Shown piece after piece: positions 27,981 through 37,577 of a DNA stretch of 64,000 nucleotides. The stretch covers positions 186,001 to 250,000 of the forward strand of contig NZ_JACXWX010000007.1 of the NCBI RefSeq assembly GCF_014764505.1, written 5' to 3'. The notes beneath the pieces were generated by a model that was not told the DNA's origin, ran no database searches, and saw only the letters and a program-made list of their open reading frames with translations. The stretch comes from Phormidium tenue FACHB-886. GTDB lineage: Bacteria; Cyanobacteriota; Cyanobacteriia; Elainellales; Elainellaceae. The position numbers and the translations under genes were made by a program. Each line of letters starts with the position of its first letter. Within the stretch, counting starts at the first letter, position 1.

Positions 27981-28445
27981 TTACAAGTCTTCAATAATCG
28001 TCCGACGGTTGATTAGCTCTCGTCGAAGAGATTGTTGTGGTGAAGCCTTTAAGCCATCTGCTTTCAGCCTTTCCGCATTCTGTTGCCTTCTCTTAGCAGG
28101 ATTGACGCTGGGCTGCCTCCAGTTTTCATCCAATGACGACAATTCTGTACGTTTCGCTACTTCTTTAAGCTTCTCTAGTTCTCTAACCTTCTCTAACTCC
28201 AAAAACTTATTGCTAAACCATGTATAGTCGCAAGGTTTCAGGTTCGATTCAACTCGATTGCCTCGTTGAATCAGAATGATTCCTCTGCCGTCTAACGTGC
28301 TGATAAGCAGGCTGTCTTGCTCTTTTCCTTCAACTAATCGATAAGGAGAAAAAGTGATAGAACGTTTAGTGTATTGACACAGGATTTGCTTTGCAACAGA
28401 TATTACATTTTGTGGTGTAGAGATAGTATTTTGTGTTGAATACAT
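27981..28445 (-). CDS. Hypothetical protein, orphan
   Basis: 154 aa with no family recognised. The N-terminal half (about 1-85) includes ISTLDGRGIILIQRGNRVESNL, which looks like a small beta-rich domain. A helical stretch (LEKVRELEKLKEVAKRTEL, about 87-106) follows, and then a basic, Arg/Gln-rich tail. A weak AAGGCGG precedes the ATG. Base composition is slightly lower in GC than the neighbours and it sits in a decayed zone, so it may be recently acquired or a remnant; coding status is likely but not certain. Confidence 0.5.
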   Translation of the reverse strand: MYSTQNTISTPQNVISVAKQILCQYTKRSITFSPYRLVEGKEQDSLLISTLDGRGIILIQRGNRVESNLKPCDYTWFSNKFLELEKVRELEKLKEVAKRTELSSLDENWRQPSVNPAKRRQQNAERLKADGLKASPQQSLRRELINRRTIIEDL

Positions 28446-28765
28446 ACCGCCTTAGACCTTAGCTTTCCTTATAAGGAAACACTGATCCTTTTCTGTTGGC
28501 ACATACTTTAGATAGAGATGTAACAGTTTTCTACCCGTCGAGACACATTGGCTTATTACAAAAGTAAACTGCTATTTGTTTGTCAGCCGCACTATGCTTT
28601 GTTGAAGAATAAATGTGGCGAATTCTAACAGCAAAATATTGTCATCGCAAATAATTTTCCCAGCTTGCTCTGCTGATGGTTTAGCGTCTGTTGCCCGCTG
28701 GAAAAGGAGGAAAACGTAGAGTATTTAATTCTTTTCTTACGCTGCTTACCTGGCATCGGCGCCAC
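28446..28765. other. Intergenic gap, nothing recognised
   Basis: 320 bp between the orphan gene and murJ, both on the minus strand. It is A/T-rich, with no coding frame, RNA or clear terminator seen, apart from AAAGGAGGAAAA near 28701 without a following gene. Confidence 0.45.
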
Positions 28766-30424
28766 CTACGATCGCCGCAGTTTTTGCCGAACTCGATCGC
28801 TAAACTGAGCAACTTCCGGAATTCGTAGTTGGCTAACCAACAGCGCGAACACCCCCAGTCCCACTAATCCAGCCAGGCAAATTTGCGCCAAATGCAGCCA
28901 AAAGCCTGCCCCTTGCCACACTTGCGCAACTCCTTGCAGCACTCCCCATGCCGCCAGTCCTGATACTGCGCTGACGATGGTAATTCCAACGGTGGGCATG
29001 CTCCATTCTCGCAACGGCAACCCATTCAGCTTGCGATCGAGAAACCATAGCATCATTAGCATGGATATCAAATTGACCCCCACCGTTGCCAGCACCAAAC
29101 CAGGCGCACCGAATGGCTTCACCAGCAGAAAATCCAGCAGGGCATTTAGGAGAATATTGAAAATGCTGATCCGAAACGGCGTATCGCCATCCCCCAGCGC
29201 ATAAAAGACCCGGACTAGAACATCCCGCCCGAGATACACAAACATCCCAACGGCATAAGCAATCAACACCGATGCCGTCAGATAAGAGTCTTGCGCCGTA
29301 AACGCATAGCGCTCATATACAACTCGTGTGATCGGCAGCGCCAGCACAATCATCAACACGCTAAGGGGCAGCATGGCGATCGCGGTCATCATCAGCCCTT
29401 GGCGAATGCGTCCCTTCAGCTCTGGCCAGTGTTCTGGGTCTGCCAGCTTAGAAAATACCGGCAGCAAGGGAACCAAAATCACGTTAGACAATATTCCCAG
29501 CGGCGTTTGCACCAGCAAGCCCGCGTAGCCCATCGCCGAAACTGCAGCGGCAGCGTTGGGAATAAACGACGCAAAAAATAAATCTGTCCAGACGTTAATC
29601 TGCATCATTCCCGACGAAAACGTCGCCGGACCCATAATCTTAATCACTTCCTGCACGTCAGGCTGCCGGAAGTTAAACCGTAGCCGAAAGCCACCCAAGC
29701 CCGATCGCCATTGCGCAGGCAATTGCATTAACCATTGCAGCACCGCGCCTGCCAGCGTTGTGGCAGCCAGCACCACACCGCCCAACAGCGCATACTGAGG
29801 CGATAAAATATCACTCCCCAAATAAACAGCCAAACCACCCAGCCCCACCAGCACCGCAACGCTAGAAAACAGTGGGCTAATCGACGGCAACCAATATTGA
29901 TCGGCAGCATTCAGCGCTCCAAAGCCAATACCGATCAGCCCTGCCAGTACCGCCATTGGAGCCATAATCCGGAACTGCAGAACTGCGAGTTCCCTAGTTT
30001 GCTGCAGCGTCTCCAAAGTTGCTGGATCAGCGTTGGCTGCCGTCAAAAATAGTCCCGGGGCAACGAGCCGCATCAGCGGTTCAGCAAACACAATCAGGGC
30101 GATCGTCACCAGCAGTAGAATCCCCACCACCAGCGTAGTAATCGTTTCCATAATCGGGGCAATTTCTTCCCGCTTTCGCTTCGCCAGCACACTCACCATA
30201 GCGCTGTGGAAGGGACCATTGATACCGCCCAACAAAATCAGCAGAAAGCCTGGAATTACATAGGCAAAGTTGAATGCCCCAAACACCGGACCTGCACCAA
30301 ATGCAGCCGCGATCGCCTGCTGCCGAAACAGCCCAAACACTTTGCTCAGCAGGGTTGCAACTGCCACAATTCCAGCAATGCTGGCAAGAGAACGGGAAGG
30401 TTTTGATTCTGGCTGGGATGACAC
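28766..30424 (-). CDS. murJ: Lipid II flippase MurJ (MviN)
   Basis: 552 aa with about 14 hydrophobic segments. The N-terminal pattern VATLLSKVFGLFRQQAIAAAFG is diagnostic of MurJ, and NAFLVKPFGAPGLVLATVGVN-like sequence appears near the C-terminus. MurJ flips lipid-linked peptidoglycan precursors across the plasma membrane and belongs to the MOP superfamily. It is complete. The next gene upstream on the same strand is the NUDIX hydrolase, 79 bp away. Confidence 0.96.
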   Translation of the reverse strand: MSSQPESKPSRSLASIAGIVAVATLLSKVFGLFRQQAIAAAFGAGPVFGAFNFAYVIPGFLLILLGGINGPFHSAMVSVLAKRKREEIAPIMETITTLVVGILLLVTIALIVFAEPLMRLVAPGLFLTAANADPATLETLQQTRELAVLQFRIMAPMAVLAGLIGIGFGALNAADQYWLPSISPLFSSVAVLVGLGGLAVYLGSDILSPQYALLGGVVLAATTLAGAVLQWLMQLPAQWRSGLGGFRLRFNFRQPDVQEVIKIMGPATFSSGMMQINVWTDLFFASFIPNAAAAVSAMGYAGLLVQTPLGILSNVILVPLLPVFSKLADPEHWPELKGRIRQGLMMTAIAMLPLSVLMIVLALPITRVVYERYAFTAQDSYLTASVLIAYAVGMFVYLGRDVLVRVFYALGDGDTPFRISIFNILLNALLDFLLVKPFGAPGLVLATVGVNLISMLMMLWFLDRKLNGLPLREWSMPTVGITIVSAVSGLAAWGVLQGVAQVWQGAGFWLHLAQICLAGLVGLGVFALLVSQLRIPEVAQFSDRVRQKLRRS

Positions 30425-30502
30425 AAGTTTTTAGAGGATGCTAAAGGGCGGCATGTCCTTATCCAATAAAGCACGAATTGTCGATCGCACCGCTTGCTCG
30501 TC

Positions 30503-30955
30503 TCACAAAAACGTTAAGAACGCCTCCGGAACCAGCCGGAGTTGCCCAGACTTGAACCGATCGATTGCCACCCACAGCGCTTTAAATGTTCCGTTTGTTT
30601 CTTTACCAATCAATGAGTCTGCCTGGTAAAATTGGCGATCGGCAAAGTCAGCTCGATAAAGCTGAATCAGCTCATGCCCCGGTTTGCCATTAAAAACAAA
30701 CAAATTCTCAAGGCAGCCCAAATAATACAGATTACTCAGCTCAGCGTTTAGCTCTTCTCGAAATTCGCGCTGCAATCCCTCCAAGCTCGTTTCACCAAAC
30801 TCAACCCCACCGCCCAGTGCTCGGTAGAAGAAATCTTGCTTAACCGCATCAAATCCTTCACCCACAAACAAGCGATCGCCGTCTTGAATCAGCGCCAGTG
30901 AAATCACTCGAATTTGCTGCCGCAGCGTGATCAGGTCTGCCGAAGACTGAGCCAT
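30503..30955 (-). CDS. NUDIX hydrolase
   Basis: 150 aa. The Nudix box is clear: GGGVEFGETSLEGLQREF followed by REEL at about 48-70, with the metal-binding Glu residues in place. The substrate (a nucleoside diphosphate linked to some moiety) cannot be told from sequence. It starts only 5 bp after the stop of the DUF3531 gene, so the two are probably co-transcribed. Confidence 0.93.
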   Translation of the reverse strand: MAQSSADLITLRQQIRVISLALIQDGDRLFVGEGFDAVKQDFFYRALGGGVEFGETSLEGLQREFREELNAELSNLYYLGCLENLFVFNGKPGHELIQLYRADFADRQFYQADSLIGKETNGTFKALWVAIDRFKSGQLRLVPEAFLTFL

Positions 30956-30960
30956 TGATG

Positions 30961-31428
30961 CTAGTTATAGTTATTTTCTGTGTCTCGCTCTACAAAGCTG
31001 GCTTTTTTGCTGCCCGGAATTCTCCAGTCGGCATTTTCGCCGCCAATAATCAGTCGTTCGATCGTCACATAGTCTTTGTTGAGCTGGTCTAAAGCGTTGA
31101 TTAGCACATCTAAGGCGATCGCATCGGCAGTACCAATGTCAAACCAGCAGCGCCCCCAGTTGCTTTCATACTCAAACTCACTCATGTTGTGCATCAGCGC
31201 CATGAAGCTTCCTTCAGCAGTTTCCTGACTATACTCCATGTAGCTAATTTCAAGCCCAGTCTCTTGCACCTGCAAGTTCTCAGCGTTGAAGCCACCCAAC
31301 TTGCCCAACAAAAACCAGGAGTTAAACACTTCTTCCACGTATTGCCGCTCTGCCTCAGAGGGAATAGTTGTGAACTCAAGCCAAATCCACAGGTCGAAAA
31401 AGTCGCACTCGCGAAATTCTACTTTCAT
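30961..31428 (-). CDS. DUF3531 family protein
   Basis: 155 aa matching the cyanobacterial and plastid DUF3531 family from memory: MKVEFRECDFFDLWIWLEF at the start, YVEEVFNSWFLLGKLGGFNA, and SNWGRCWFDIGTADAIALD. Function is unknown. It shares the minus strand with pyrD (36 bp upstream) and the NUDIX gene (5 bp downstream), suggesting one operon pyrD-DUF3531-nudix. Confidence 0.9.
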   Translation of the reverse strand: MKVEFRECDFFDLWIWLEFTTIPSEAERQYVEEVFNSWFLLGKLGGFNAENLQVQETGLEISYMEYSQETAEGSFMALMHNMSEFEYESNWGRCWFDIGTADAIALDVLINALDQLNKDYVTIERLIIGGENADWRIPGSKKASFVERDTENNYN

Positions 31429-31464
31429 AATTTAATCCCAAACTACCTCTCTATCCTGCCACTT

Positions 31465-32610
31465 TCACGCTTGCCTCACCGCCAGCCCGATCCCCTCCTC
31501 CAGCGATTCCAGCCCTGCCGCTTCCAGCTTCTGGCTCACCCCCTCCAGAACTCGCCGCACCATCCACGGACCTTCATAAATCCAGCCTGTATAAACCTGC
31601 AGCAGGCTGGCTCCCGCCGTAATTTTTTCCCAGGCATCTTCGGCAGTAAAAACGCCGCCCACGCCCACAATCGGCAGCGTCCCGTTGGTTTTCTCATAGA
31701 TAAACTGAATTACTTCAGTAGAACGCTGCCGCAGCGGTGCACCGCTAATGCCACCTCCCTCCTCAACAATAGGATTGCCATTCACCCATGCAGTCTTCAG
31801 CCGATCGCGGCGGATCGTTGTATTGGTGGCAATGATGCCTGCGAGCTGATGCGTCTGTGCCAAAGCAATTACATCTGCGATCGCCTCCCACTCCAAATCG
31901 GGCGCGATCTTCACCAGCATCGGCTTTTCCCCTTGATTTTCTTGCTGCAACCTTGCCAGAATCAGATCAAGCTGATCGGTGGCTTGCAGCGATCGCAGCC
32001 CCGGCGTATTGGGAGACGACACATTCACCACGAAATAATCGCCCCACGCTTTCAGCAGCCGAAAGCTGCCCAAGTAGTCTTCGGCTGCCAGTTCCAGCGG
32101 TGTCACCTTCGACTTGCCCAAATTCACGCCTAAGGGAATGCGGCGTTCGTGGCTCCCCAGCTTTTCCAATCTTGTTGCTAGCGCCGCCGCTCCCTGGTTA
32201 TTGAAGCCCATCCGATTGAGTGCAGCTTGGTCGATCGGCAAGCGAAACAGACGGGGTTTAGGGTTGCCGGGCTGCCCATGAAAGGTGACAGTACCCATCT
32301 CCGCGAAGCCAAAGCCAAAGCGATCCCAAACGCCTGCCGCTACGCCGTCTTTGTCAAATCCGGCGGCTAAGCCGACTGGGTTCTCAAACGTCAGTCCCCA
32401 AAGTGTTTGTCGTAGCGCTGAATTCTGAACGGTGCAGGTGTGCTGCAGCCAGTGGTTCAGGGAAAATTTTAGAGGATCGATCGATGAATTGACTGTTCCT
32501 AACCAGTTCAGCAACCGTAACGTTTGCTGATGGGCAACTTCTGGATCCACCTTCAGCCCAGAAAATAGCAGCGGACGCAAGACCGATTGATAAAGATCCA
32601 GTTGATTCAA
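31465..32610 (-). CDS. pyrD: Dihydroorotate dehydrogenase (quinone), class 2
   Basis: 381 aa, membrane-associated FMN enzyme that oxidises dihydroorotate with quinone in pyrimidine synthesis. Seen: [47 protein letters not shown] with the class 2 catalytic Ser, [12 protein letters not shown], and the phosphate-binding [15 protein letters not shown]. The N-terminal helix typical of class 2 is present. It is likely first in an operon with DUF3531 and NUDIX. Confidence 0.97.
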   Translation of the reverse strand: MNQLDLYQSVLRPLLFSGLKVDPEVAHQQTLRLLNWLGTVNSSIDPLKFSLNHWLQHTCTVQNSALRQTLWGLTFENPVGLAAGFDKDGVAAGVWDRFGFGFAEMGTVTFHGQPGNPKPRLFRLPIDQAALNRMGFNNQGAAALATRLEKLGSHERRIPLGVNLGKSKVTPLELAAEDYLGSFRLLKAWGDYFVVNVSSPNTPGLRSLQATDQLDLILARLQQENQGEKPMLVKIAPDLEWEAIADVIALAQTHQLAGIIATNTTIRRDRLKTAWVNGNPIVEEGGGISGAPLRQRSTEVIQFIYEKTNGTLPIVGVGGVFTAEDAWEKITAGASLLQVYTGWIYEGPWMVRRVLEGVSQKLEAAGLESLEEGIGLAVRQA

Positions 32611-32947
32611 GGAAATGACTCCTGCTCCCTCAATACGGGAAATCCCAGACAGATAGTGAGCTGCTGACTTAGGGCACTCTAAAAAGGATGAATAAGCAAA
32701 AGGGTAAATGCACCCAATTCACATAAAAATTTTAGGAATTTTAGCAGGACAATTGCAGGCACCTGTCCCAGTCAGGCGATCGATCCTAGAACCCTTCACC
32801 CTTACCAGCACAACACCATTAACAAATAAATAACAAAGTAACAACAAACAAAGCAATTGAATTGTCCTTACATCAATTTTCTCACATCCCCCAATCAAAG
32901 CTGAGAGGTTGACCCAGTGAGTTACGGAGGCTAGGAGTTAGCTTGGC
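32611..32947. other. Divergent promoter region between pyrD and the GAF gene
   Basis: 337 bp, no gene. It contains an A-rich stretch with loosely repeated AACAAA units at about 32805-32855 and GAGAGGTTGACCC near 32902. The two genes diverge here, so both promoters must lie in it. Confidence 0.5.
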
Positions 32948-35740
32948 ATGGGTGTTCAGAAGGAGTCGAGCCACGAAAAACAGTTAATTGCCCTTGGGCG
33001 GGCTCTTCAGGCATTACGAGAAGGAGAGTTGCCCGATGATCTGGTCAAAATTGCGCTGGATTACCTTCAAGCAGAGTTTGGCTATGCGCTAATCTGGCTG
33101 GGACTGTATGAGAATACTGAGCACCGTCTAGCTGGTAAAGGGGGCGCGACTCCTGGCGGCGACACCGCTTTTCTCAAGCAGAAAATTAGCCTCAATCCGG
33201 GCGATATTCTAGAGCAGGTAGTAATCCAGCAGCGCCCGATGGGAGTCCCCGATCTCCGTGAAGAAGCTCGTGCCGGAGAGTGGCGTAAAGCCGCCCAAAA
33301 GTATGGCATTCAAGGCACAATTATTTTTCCAATTCGCCACAAAGACCGTTGTTTTGGTGTGGTGCTGCTGGGTTCTACCCTCTGGGGAACTTCACCCCAC
33401 GCCGACGAAAAAGCCCGTCTGTCAATGCTGCTAGGGACACTGGCAGATGCCTTCCAGGAGATCGACATTGAGCAGCAGCGTCAGCGAACCAAGCGCCCTG
33501 ATCAACCCTTGCTGAATTTGCTGGACAGGCTACGATCGCTGCCTGCACTACAAAAGCGGCTTGAAGCCGTAGTCGATGAGACTCACCGCTTCGTCAAGCC
33601 TGACCGTACTAACATCTACTGGTACGAGCCACAGCAGCGCTACTTCTGGAAACGGCACGGCACCCGCTCGCCTGATTCGCCGACGGATCTAAAAATCCTG
33701 GCGCAGGCAGTCAACGGCTTCTACCAAACCCTGACGGCAGACCAGCTCGTGACAATTGGCGAAGCCCACAGCTCCCTCAAAACCGATGTCACCGGACGGC
33801 TGATGCAGCAAATTCAGGCGCAGTCGCTGATTGCTGCTCCAATTTTGTTTCAAGGCGAACTACACGGCTTCTTGACCGTAGAAGGCAACGACGCCCGCAT
33901 CTGGACAGAAGCGGAAAAAAATTACGTGCGCGGCGTTGCCCAACTGCTGGCGCTAACGGCTCCTCTAGAAAAGCTAGAAGCCACAATTCAGCAGGTGAAA
34001 TGTGACCAAGCCCTAACTACTGAAGTTACCCGCGCCCTCTATACCGAAGAAGACTGGCGCACCATGCTAAAAACCTGTGCCAGCCAGCTTTGCCAGCGGC
34101 TCACCGTTGAGCGATTTCTGCTGCTGCTCTATGACGCCGATCTCAAGAAATTTGAGATCCACTACCAGCAGCAAACTTCGCCCCGCAAGCCGATCGCCAC
34201 TACTCTGGGCGACCTTAACGCAGTAGACTGGCAGATGCTAGAGCGCAGCACCGAAGCCGTCAGCATCGAAAATTTGGAAGAAGACCTGAAGCTGATGGCA
34301 TGGCGGCAAGCATTTCTGAATCTAGACGTGCGATCGCTTTTAGTCTGTGGTACTGCAATTGGGAAACCCCTTGAAGGGCTAATTATCCTGGCACACGAAG
34401 CTCCCCGCAGTTGGAGCCGCAGCGAGCGGGAGCTACTCAAAACCGTGAGCCAGCAACTCGGGCTCTTGCTGCACCAGCATCAGCTCCAACGCCAGAGCGA
34501 CCGCCTCAACAAAACGCATGAGGCGATCGAGCGGGGGCTAGCAATACTCCAGCAGCAGCACCAGCTTTCCGCCCTAGAACGAGCCGCCACAGAACAAATT
34601 GCCCAGCTGCTGCAATCACCGCTCACTGCACTAATCACCTGGCAACCTAGACAGAAAAAAGCCAAAGTTACAGCCCCCGTGATTACCAAGCGCCCTTTTG
34701 CGATCGCAGAAGAGGCTGCCATTCCCATCCACACCGATCTACTAGTGCAGTGGGCGCTGCAAAGCCAGGATTTTCTGATTATTAGCAGCAACAATCTACC
34801 GCCTGAAACACGCCACTGGCTAAACGGCACTGAGATTGGGCAAGTGCTAGTACTGACGCTCCGCACCTCGCCCGACCACGAACCCTGCGCCATCATCTTG
34901 GTGGCAGATGCCGCTGAGCGGACTTGGACAGAGCAGCAGCTTAAGGCATTTCAAACGCTAGTCAATCAGTTTGCTTGGTGTCGGCGATATTTAACATTGA
35001 CAGAAACTTTGCTGGCACAGCGCAACAGCTTGGGACAGCTCAACTGGTACAAGCAGCGCCGCCTAGAAGAAACCCACCGCATCCTCAATGTGGCAGTACG
35101 CCGTCTCAACGAACTTAGCCATCGAAAAGACGATGTTTCTAGCCTGCGCTATCAGCAAATTTTGCGACATATGGGCAGCACCCTTACGGGACTAACCCCC
35201 GTATTGAAGCAAGAACAGTGGCAGCTTCAAAGCGAGCGAGAAGCAATGCCGCTAGTCAGCCTGCTGCGACGATCGCTAGAACGGCTAGACGCGCTGATCA
35301 AGCAGCGGCAGCTCTGGTCACAGGTTCATAGTGATGCCAACGTTACCGTTGGGGGTGATGTCGCCAAAATTGAGTTTGTGCTGCTAGAAGTGCTGATGTC
35401 TGCCTGTTTGCGGTCGCCTACCAGCGGACGACTAGACATCTGGTGTCAGCAAGCCAATCCACACTGGCTGGAACTATCCATTACCGATAGCGGTGCGGTC
35501 GATGCGAGCCTACTAAAAGAGTTGGAGCAAGGGCGATCGAGCGATCTGCTTGTTCCCTCCACGCTAGACCACCCTCCTGGGCTTCACCTTGCCATCTGTA
35601 AGTCCATAATGGAGCGGATGGGCGGCGAGTTTAACCTCTATACACTAGAAGACAATCGCATCGTCAGCCGACTGTTAATTCCGATCGCGGTTGGTGTTCC
35701 ATCGATGCAGCATAGCCAAGTGGAGACTAGCTTTTTTTGA
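32948..35740 (+). CDS. Multi-GAF sensor with degenerate histidine-kinase C-terminus
   Basis: 930 aa soluble protein. Four GAF-like segments are suggested at about 10-175, 190-345, 365-500 and 525-690. The C-terminal 230 residues have the layout of a histidine kinase, but key motifs are broken. No H-box HExRxP-type sequence is seen in the helical region (about 710-780); the N-box position reads LLEVLMSACLRSP where an NALKYTP-type motif is expected; and the G2 position reads PPGLHLAICKSIMERMGG and lacks the GTGLGL loop. It is probably a sensor or scaffold without kinase activity. It begins with an ATG preceded by GGAGGCTAGGAG, a good ribosome site. Confidence 0.85.
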   Translation: MGVQKESSHEKQLIALGRALQALREGELPDDLVKIALDYLQAEFGYALIWLGLYENTEHRLAGKGGATPGGDTAFLKQKISLNPGDILEQVVIQQRPMGVPDLREEARAGEWRKAAQKYGIQGTIIFPIRHKDRCFGVVLLGSTLWGTSPHADEKARLSMLLGTLADAFQEIDIEQQRQRTKRPDQPLLNLLDRLRSLPALQKRLEAVVDETHRFVKPDRTNIYWYEPQQRYFWKRHGTRSPDSPTDLKILAQAVNGFYQTLTADQLVTIGEAHSSLKTDVTGRLMQQIQAQSLIAAPILFQGELHGFLTVEGNDARIWTEAEKNYVRGVAQLLALTAPLEKLEATIQQVKCDQALTTEVTRALYTEEDWRTMLKTCASQLCQRLTVERFLLLLYDADLKKFEIHYQQQTSPRKPIATTLGDLNAVDWQMLERSTEAVSIENLEEDLKLMAWRQAFLNLDVRSLLVCGTAIGKPLEGLIILAHEAPRSWSRSERELLKTVSQQLGLLLHQHQLQRQSDRLNKTHEAIERGLAILQQQHQLSALERAATEQIAQLLQSPLTALITWQPRQKKAKVTAPVITKRPFAIAEEAAIPIHTDLLVQWALQSQDFLIISSNNLPPETRHWLNGTEIGQVLVLTLRTSPDHEPCAIILVADAAERTWTEQQLKAFQTLVNQFAWCRRYLTLTETLLAQRNSLGQLNWYKQRRLEETHRILNVAVRRLNELSHRKDDVSSLRYQQILRHMGSTLTGLTPVLKQEQWQLQSEREAMPLVSLLRRSLERLDALIKQRQLWSQVHSDANVTVGGDVAKIEFVLLEVLMSACLRSPTSGRLDIWCQQANPHWLELSITDSGAVDASLLKELEQGRSSDLLVPSTLDHPPGLHLAICKSIMERMGGEFNLYTLEDNRIVSRLLIPIAVGVPSMQHSQVETSFF

Positions 35741-36036
35741 GACGGTGCTTTATGGTTGCACCCAGCTGGATCTCAGTAAGAATACTGACAATTCCCCACT
35801 GGCAATTTCCGGCTACCCACCATAGCGCTACACCAGTTCATTGGGACAAATGCAGTGCTACACCAACCCTGGTCATCTATTCACAGAAAGTACTCCAGAA
35901 ATGGGAACACTAGGCTAGTAGCTGCCGATTGTTCGCTTGATGAACTTGCTGTATAGCAACCTGACTTCTGCTGCTGCCTACTGTAATAAAGAGTAAGACC
36001 CAAAGCCCTCGTTCTAACTGTTTACTTCTTTCACCC

Positions 36037-36357
36037 ATGGCATTAAACCTACAAATTATTAAACCCTCTGGAATTCTAGACGGAACCCAAGCGAACCATT
36101 TTCGGACTGAAGTTGCTGAAGCGGTTGACAGCGGCAGCAATATGATTCTGGTGAACCTTAAAGACGTTCCCTTCATGGATAGCTCTGGACTGGCAGCACT
36201 GGTGCTGGCGCTGAAAACTGTACGCGCAGCCGGGGGCAAGCTGTGCGTCTGTTCGGTTAACGATCAGGTACACATGCTGTTTGAACTGACTAGCATGAAC
36301 CGGGTTTTTGAGATTTTTGCCGATCAAGAAGCGTTCAACCAGGCGTTTGGTTTCTGA
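36037..36357 (+). CDS. STAS-domain anti-sigma factor antagonist-like protein
   Basis: 106 aa, one STAS domain. The phospho-acceptor site DSSGLAALV is at about 48-56 (Ser49 or Ser50), with a preceding strand MILVNLKDVPFM. Such proteins are switched by phosphorylation and dephosphorylation by a kinase and a PP2C phosphatase. The convergent response regulator-PP2C gene overlaps its last 23 bp, a good candidate phosphatase partner. No anti-sigma kinase is in the window. Confidence 0.93.
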   Translation: MALNLQIIKPSGILDGTQANHFRTEVAEAVDSGSNMILVNLKDVPFMDSSGLAALVLALKTVRAAGGKLCVCSVNDQVHMLFELTSMNRVFEIFADQEAFNQAFGF

Positions 36358-37471
36358 AGCAAACTCGCAGCAAGGATAGGTCATCGTTGAATGTCTGCAC
36401 ATCGCTTTCTGCCTGAATTTTTGCCAGAACTGCATCAAGGCTCGTCTTGGAATCAAGGCTAACCAGCAGCTCAATAAAAGAATCCAGCCCCCATGTGCTG
36501 CTGGGCTGGTTCAGTTCATAAATACCGTCGCTGTAGATATACAGGACACTTTCAGCAGGAATCGTTAGGCAAGCGCTAGTAAATGTGGCATCAGTCATCA
36601 TGCCGATCGGTAAACAGGGTGTCCGCAGCTGCAGAGCTGCATCAAATTGATTTGGGGCAATCAGAACGGCGGGCGGATGCCCAGCGCTGGCATAGGTGAG
36701 CTGACGATCGGCGGGGCGATAAACGCCATACCAAATTGTGAAATACTTTTCGTTCTGGCCGCTCATCTGAAACCGATCGTTTAGCCCTAAAAGCACGGAT
36801 CCTGGATCTCGAAAATCTACGTTGGGTAGCGAGCGCGATCTCAGCAGATTCAACACCATAATCGAAGGGAGCGCCGCACCCAGCCCGTGCCCTGACACGT
36901 CTAATAGATAAAAGGCTAAGTGATCCTCATCAAGCCAAAAGTAGTCAAAGCAATCACCCCCTAGCTGGCTGGAGGGGATGAAACGAGCCTCAATGCTGAT
37001 CGCGCCTGAGAGCGGCGCTGGCAACAGGGCAGTGACGTAGGCGGCAGCTTCGGCTAGCTCTGCCTCCAACCGCTGCTTTTGCATCTGCAAATCTTGATTG
37101 AGCTGGTGCAACCGCAGTCCTGCCCTGACTCGTGCTTGCAGCTCGGCGATGTCGATCGGCTTTGACAAAAAATCATCTGCGCCCGTGTTTAGACCTCGGA
37201 CGCGATCGGCAATACCATCCCGTGAAGTCAGCAGAATAAAGAAAGTTGTACATAGCTCTGGATTAGCCTTGAGCCTGCGGCAAACCGTCAAGCCATCTAC
37301 TGCAGGCATCATCCAATCGCAGACAATGAGGGCAGGCTGAACCGCTTGTGCTTTTGCAATACCTTCCTGACCATCAGCGGCTAAAGTGACTTCATGCCCC
37401 TGGTTTTGTAATGCCCGTTGAATCACCACACGAATCAGCGGATCGTCATCTATAACCAGAATCTTTGACAT
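36335..37471 (-). CDS. Response regulator fused to SpoIIE-type PP2C phosphatase
   Basis: 378 aa. The receiver domain is at about 1-120, with acidic pocket residues IDDD (8-10), Asp52 in CDWMMP and Lys104 in FLSKP. A coiled-coil linker (about 120-145) leads to a PP2C domain at about 150-375, with LGGDCFDYFWLDEDHLAFYL, LLDVSGHGLGAAL and the metal-binding DDLSLL at the end. This architecture is RsbU/HsbR-like and dephosphorylates STAS antagonists in partner-switching systems. It converges on and overlaps the STAS gene. Confidence 0.95.
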   Translation of the reverse strand: MSKILVIDDDPLIRVVIQRALQNQGHEVTLAADGQEGIAKAQAVQPALIVCDWMMPAVDGLTVCRRLKANPELCTTFFILLTSRDGIADRVRGLNTGADDFLSKPIDIAELQARVRAGLRLHQLNQDLQMQKQRLEAELAEAAAYVTALLPAPLSGAISIEARFIPSSQLGGDCFDYFWLDEDHLAFYLLDVSGHGLGAALPSIMVLNLLRSRSLPNVDFRDPGSVLLGLNDRFQMSGQNEKYFTIWYGVYRPADRQLTYASAGHPPAVLIAPNQFDAALQLRTPCLPIGMMTDATFTSACLTIPAESVLYIYSDGIYELNQPSSTWGLDSFIELLVSLDSKTSLDAVLAKIQAESDVQTFNDDLSLLRVCFRNQTPG

Positions 37472-37577
37472 AAAGGCGCAGCCGTCAAAGCAAGCGAACG
37501 AGGTTTCCTTGGTTGATCGAAAACCCTATTTTAGCCACCCTTTCTTGGTTTTGGCAGAGGATTGACCGCTTCATTAT

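Noticed and set aside
28225-28250. tRNA-like T-arm (GGTTCGATTC)
   Set aside because: It lies inside the 27981-28445 coding frame on the other strand and has no acceptor or anticodon stem around it.
31189-32133. A 314-codon plus-strand frame across pyrD and the DUF3531 gene
   Set aside because: It is antisense to two well-recognised genes, and its composition (many His, Leu, Pro, Arg) is not protein-like.
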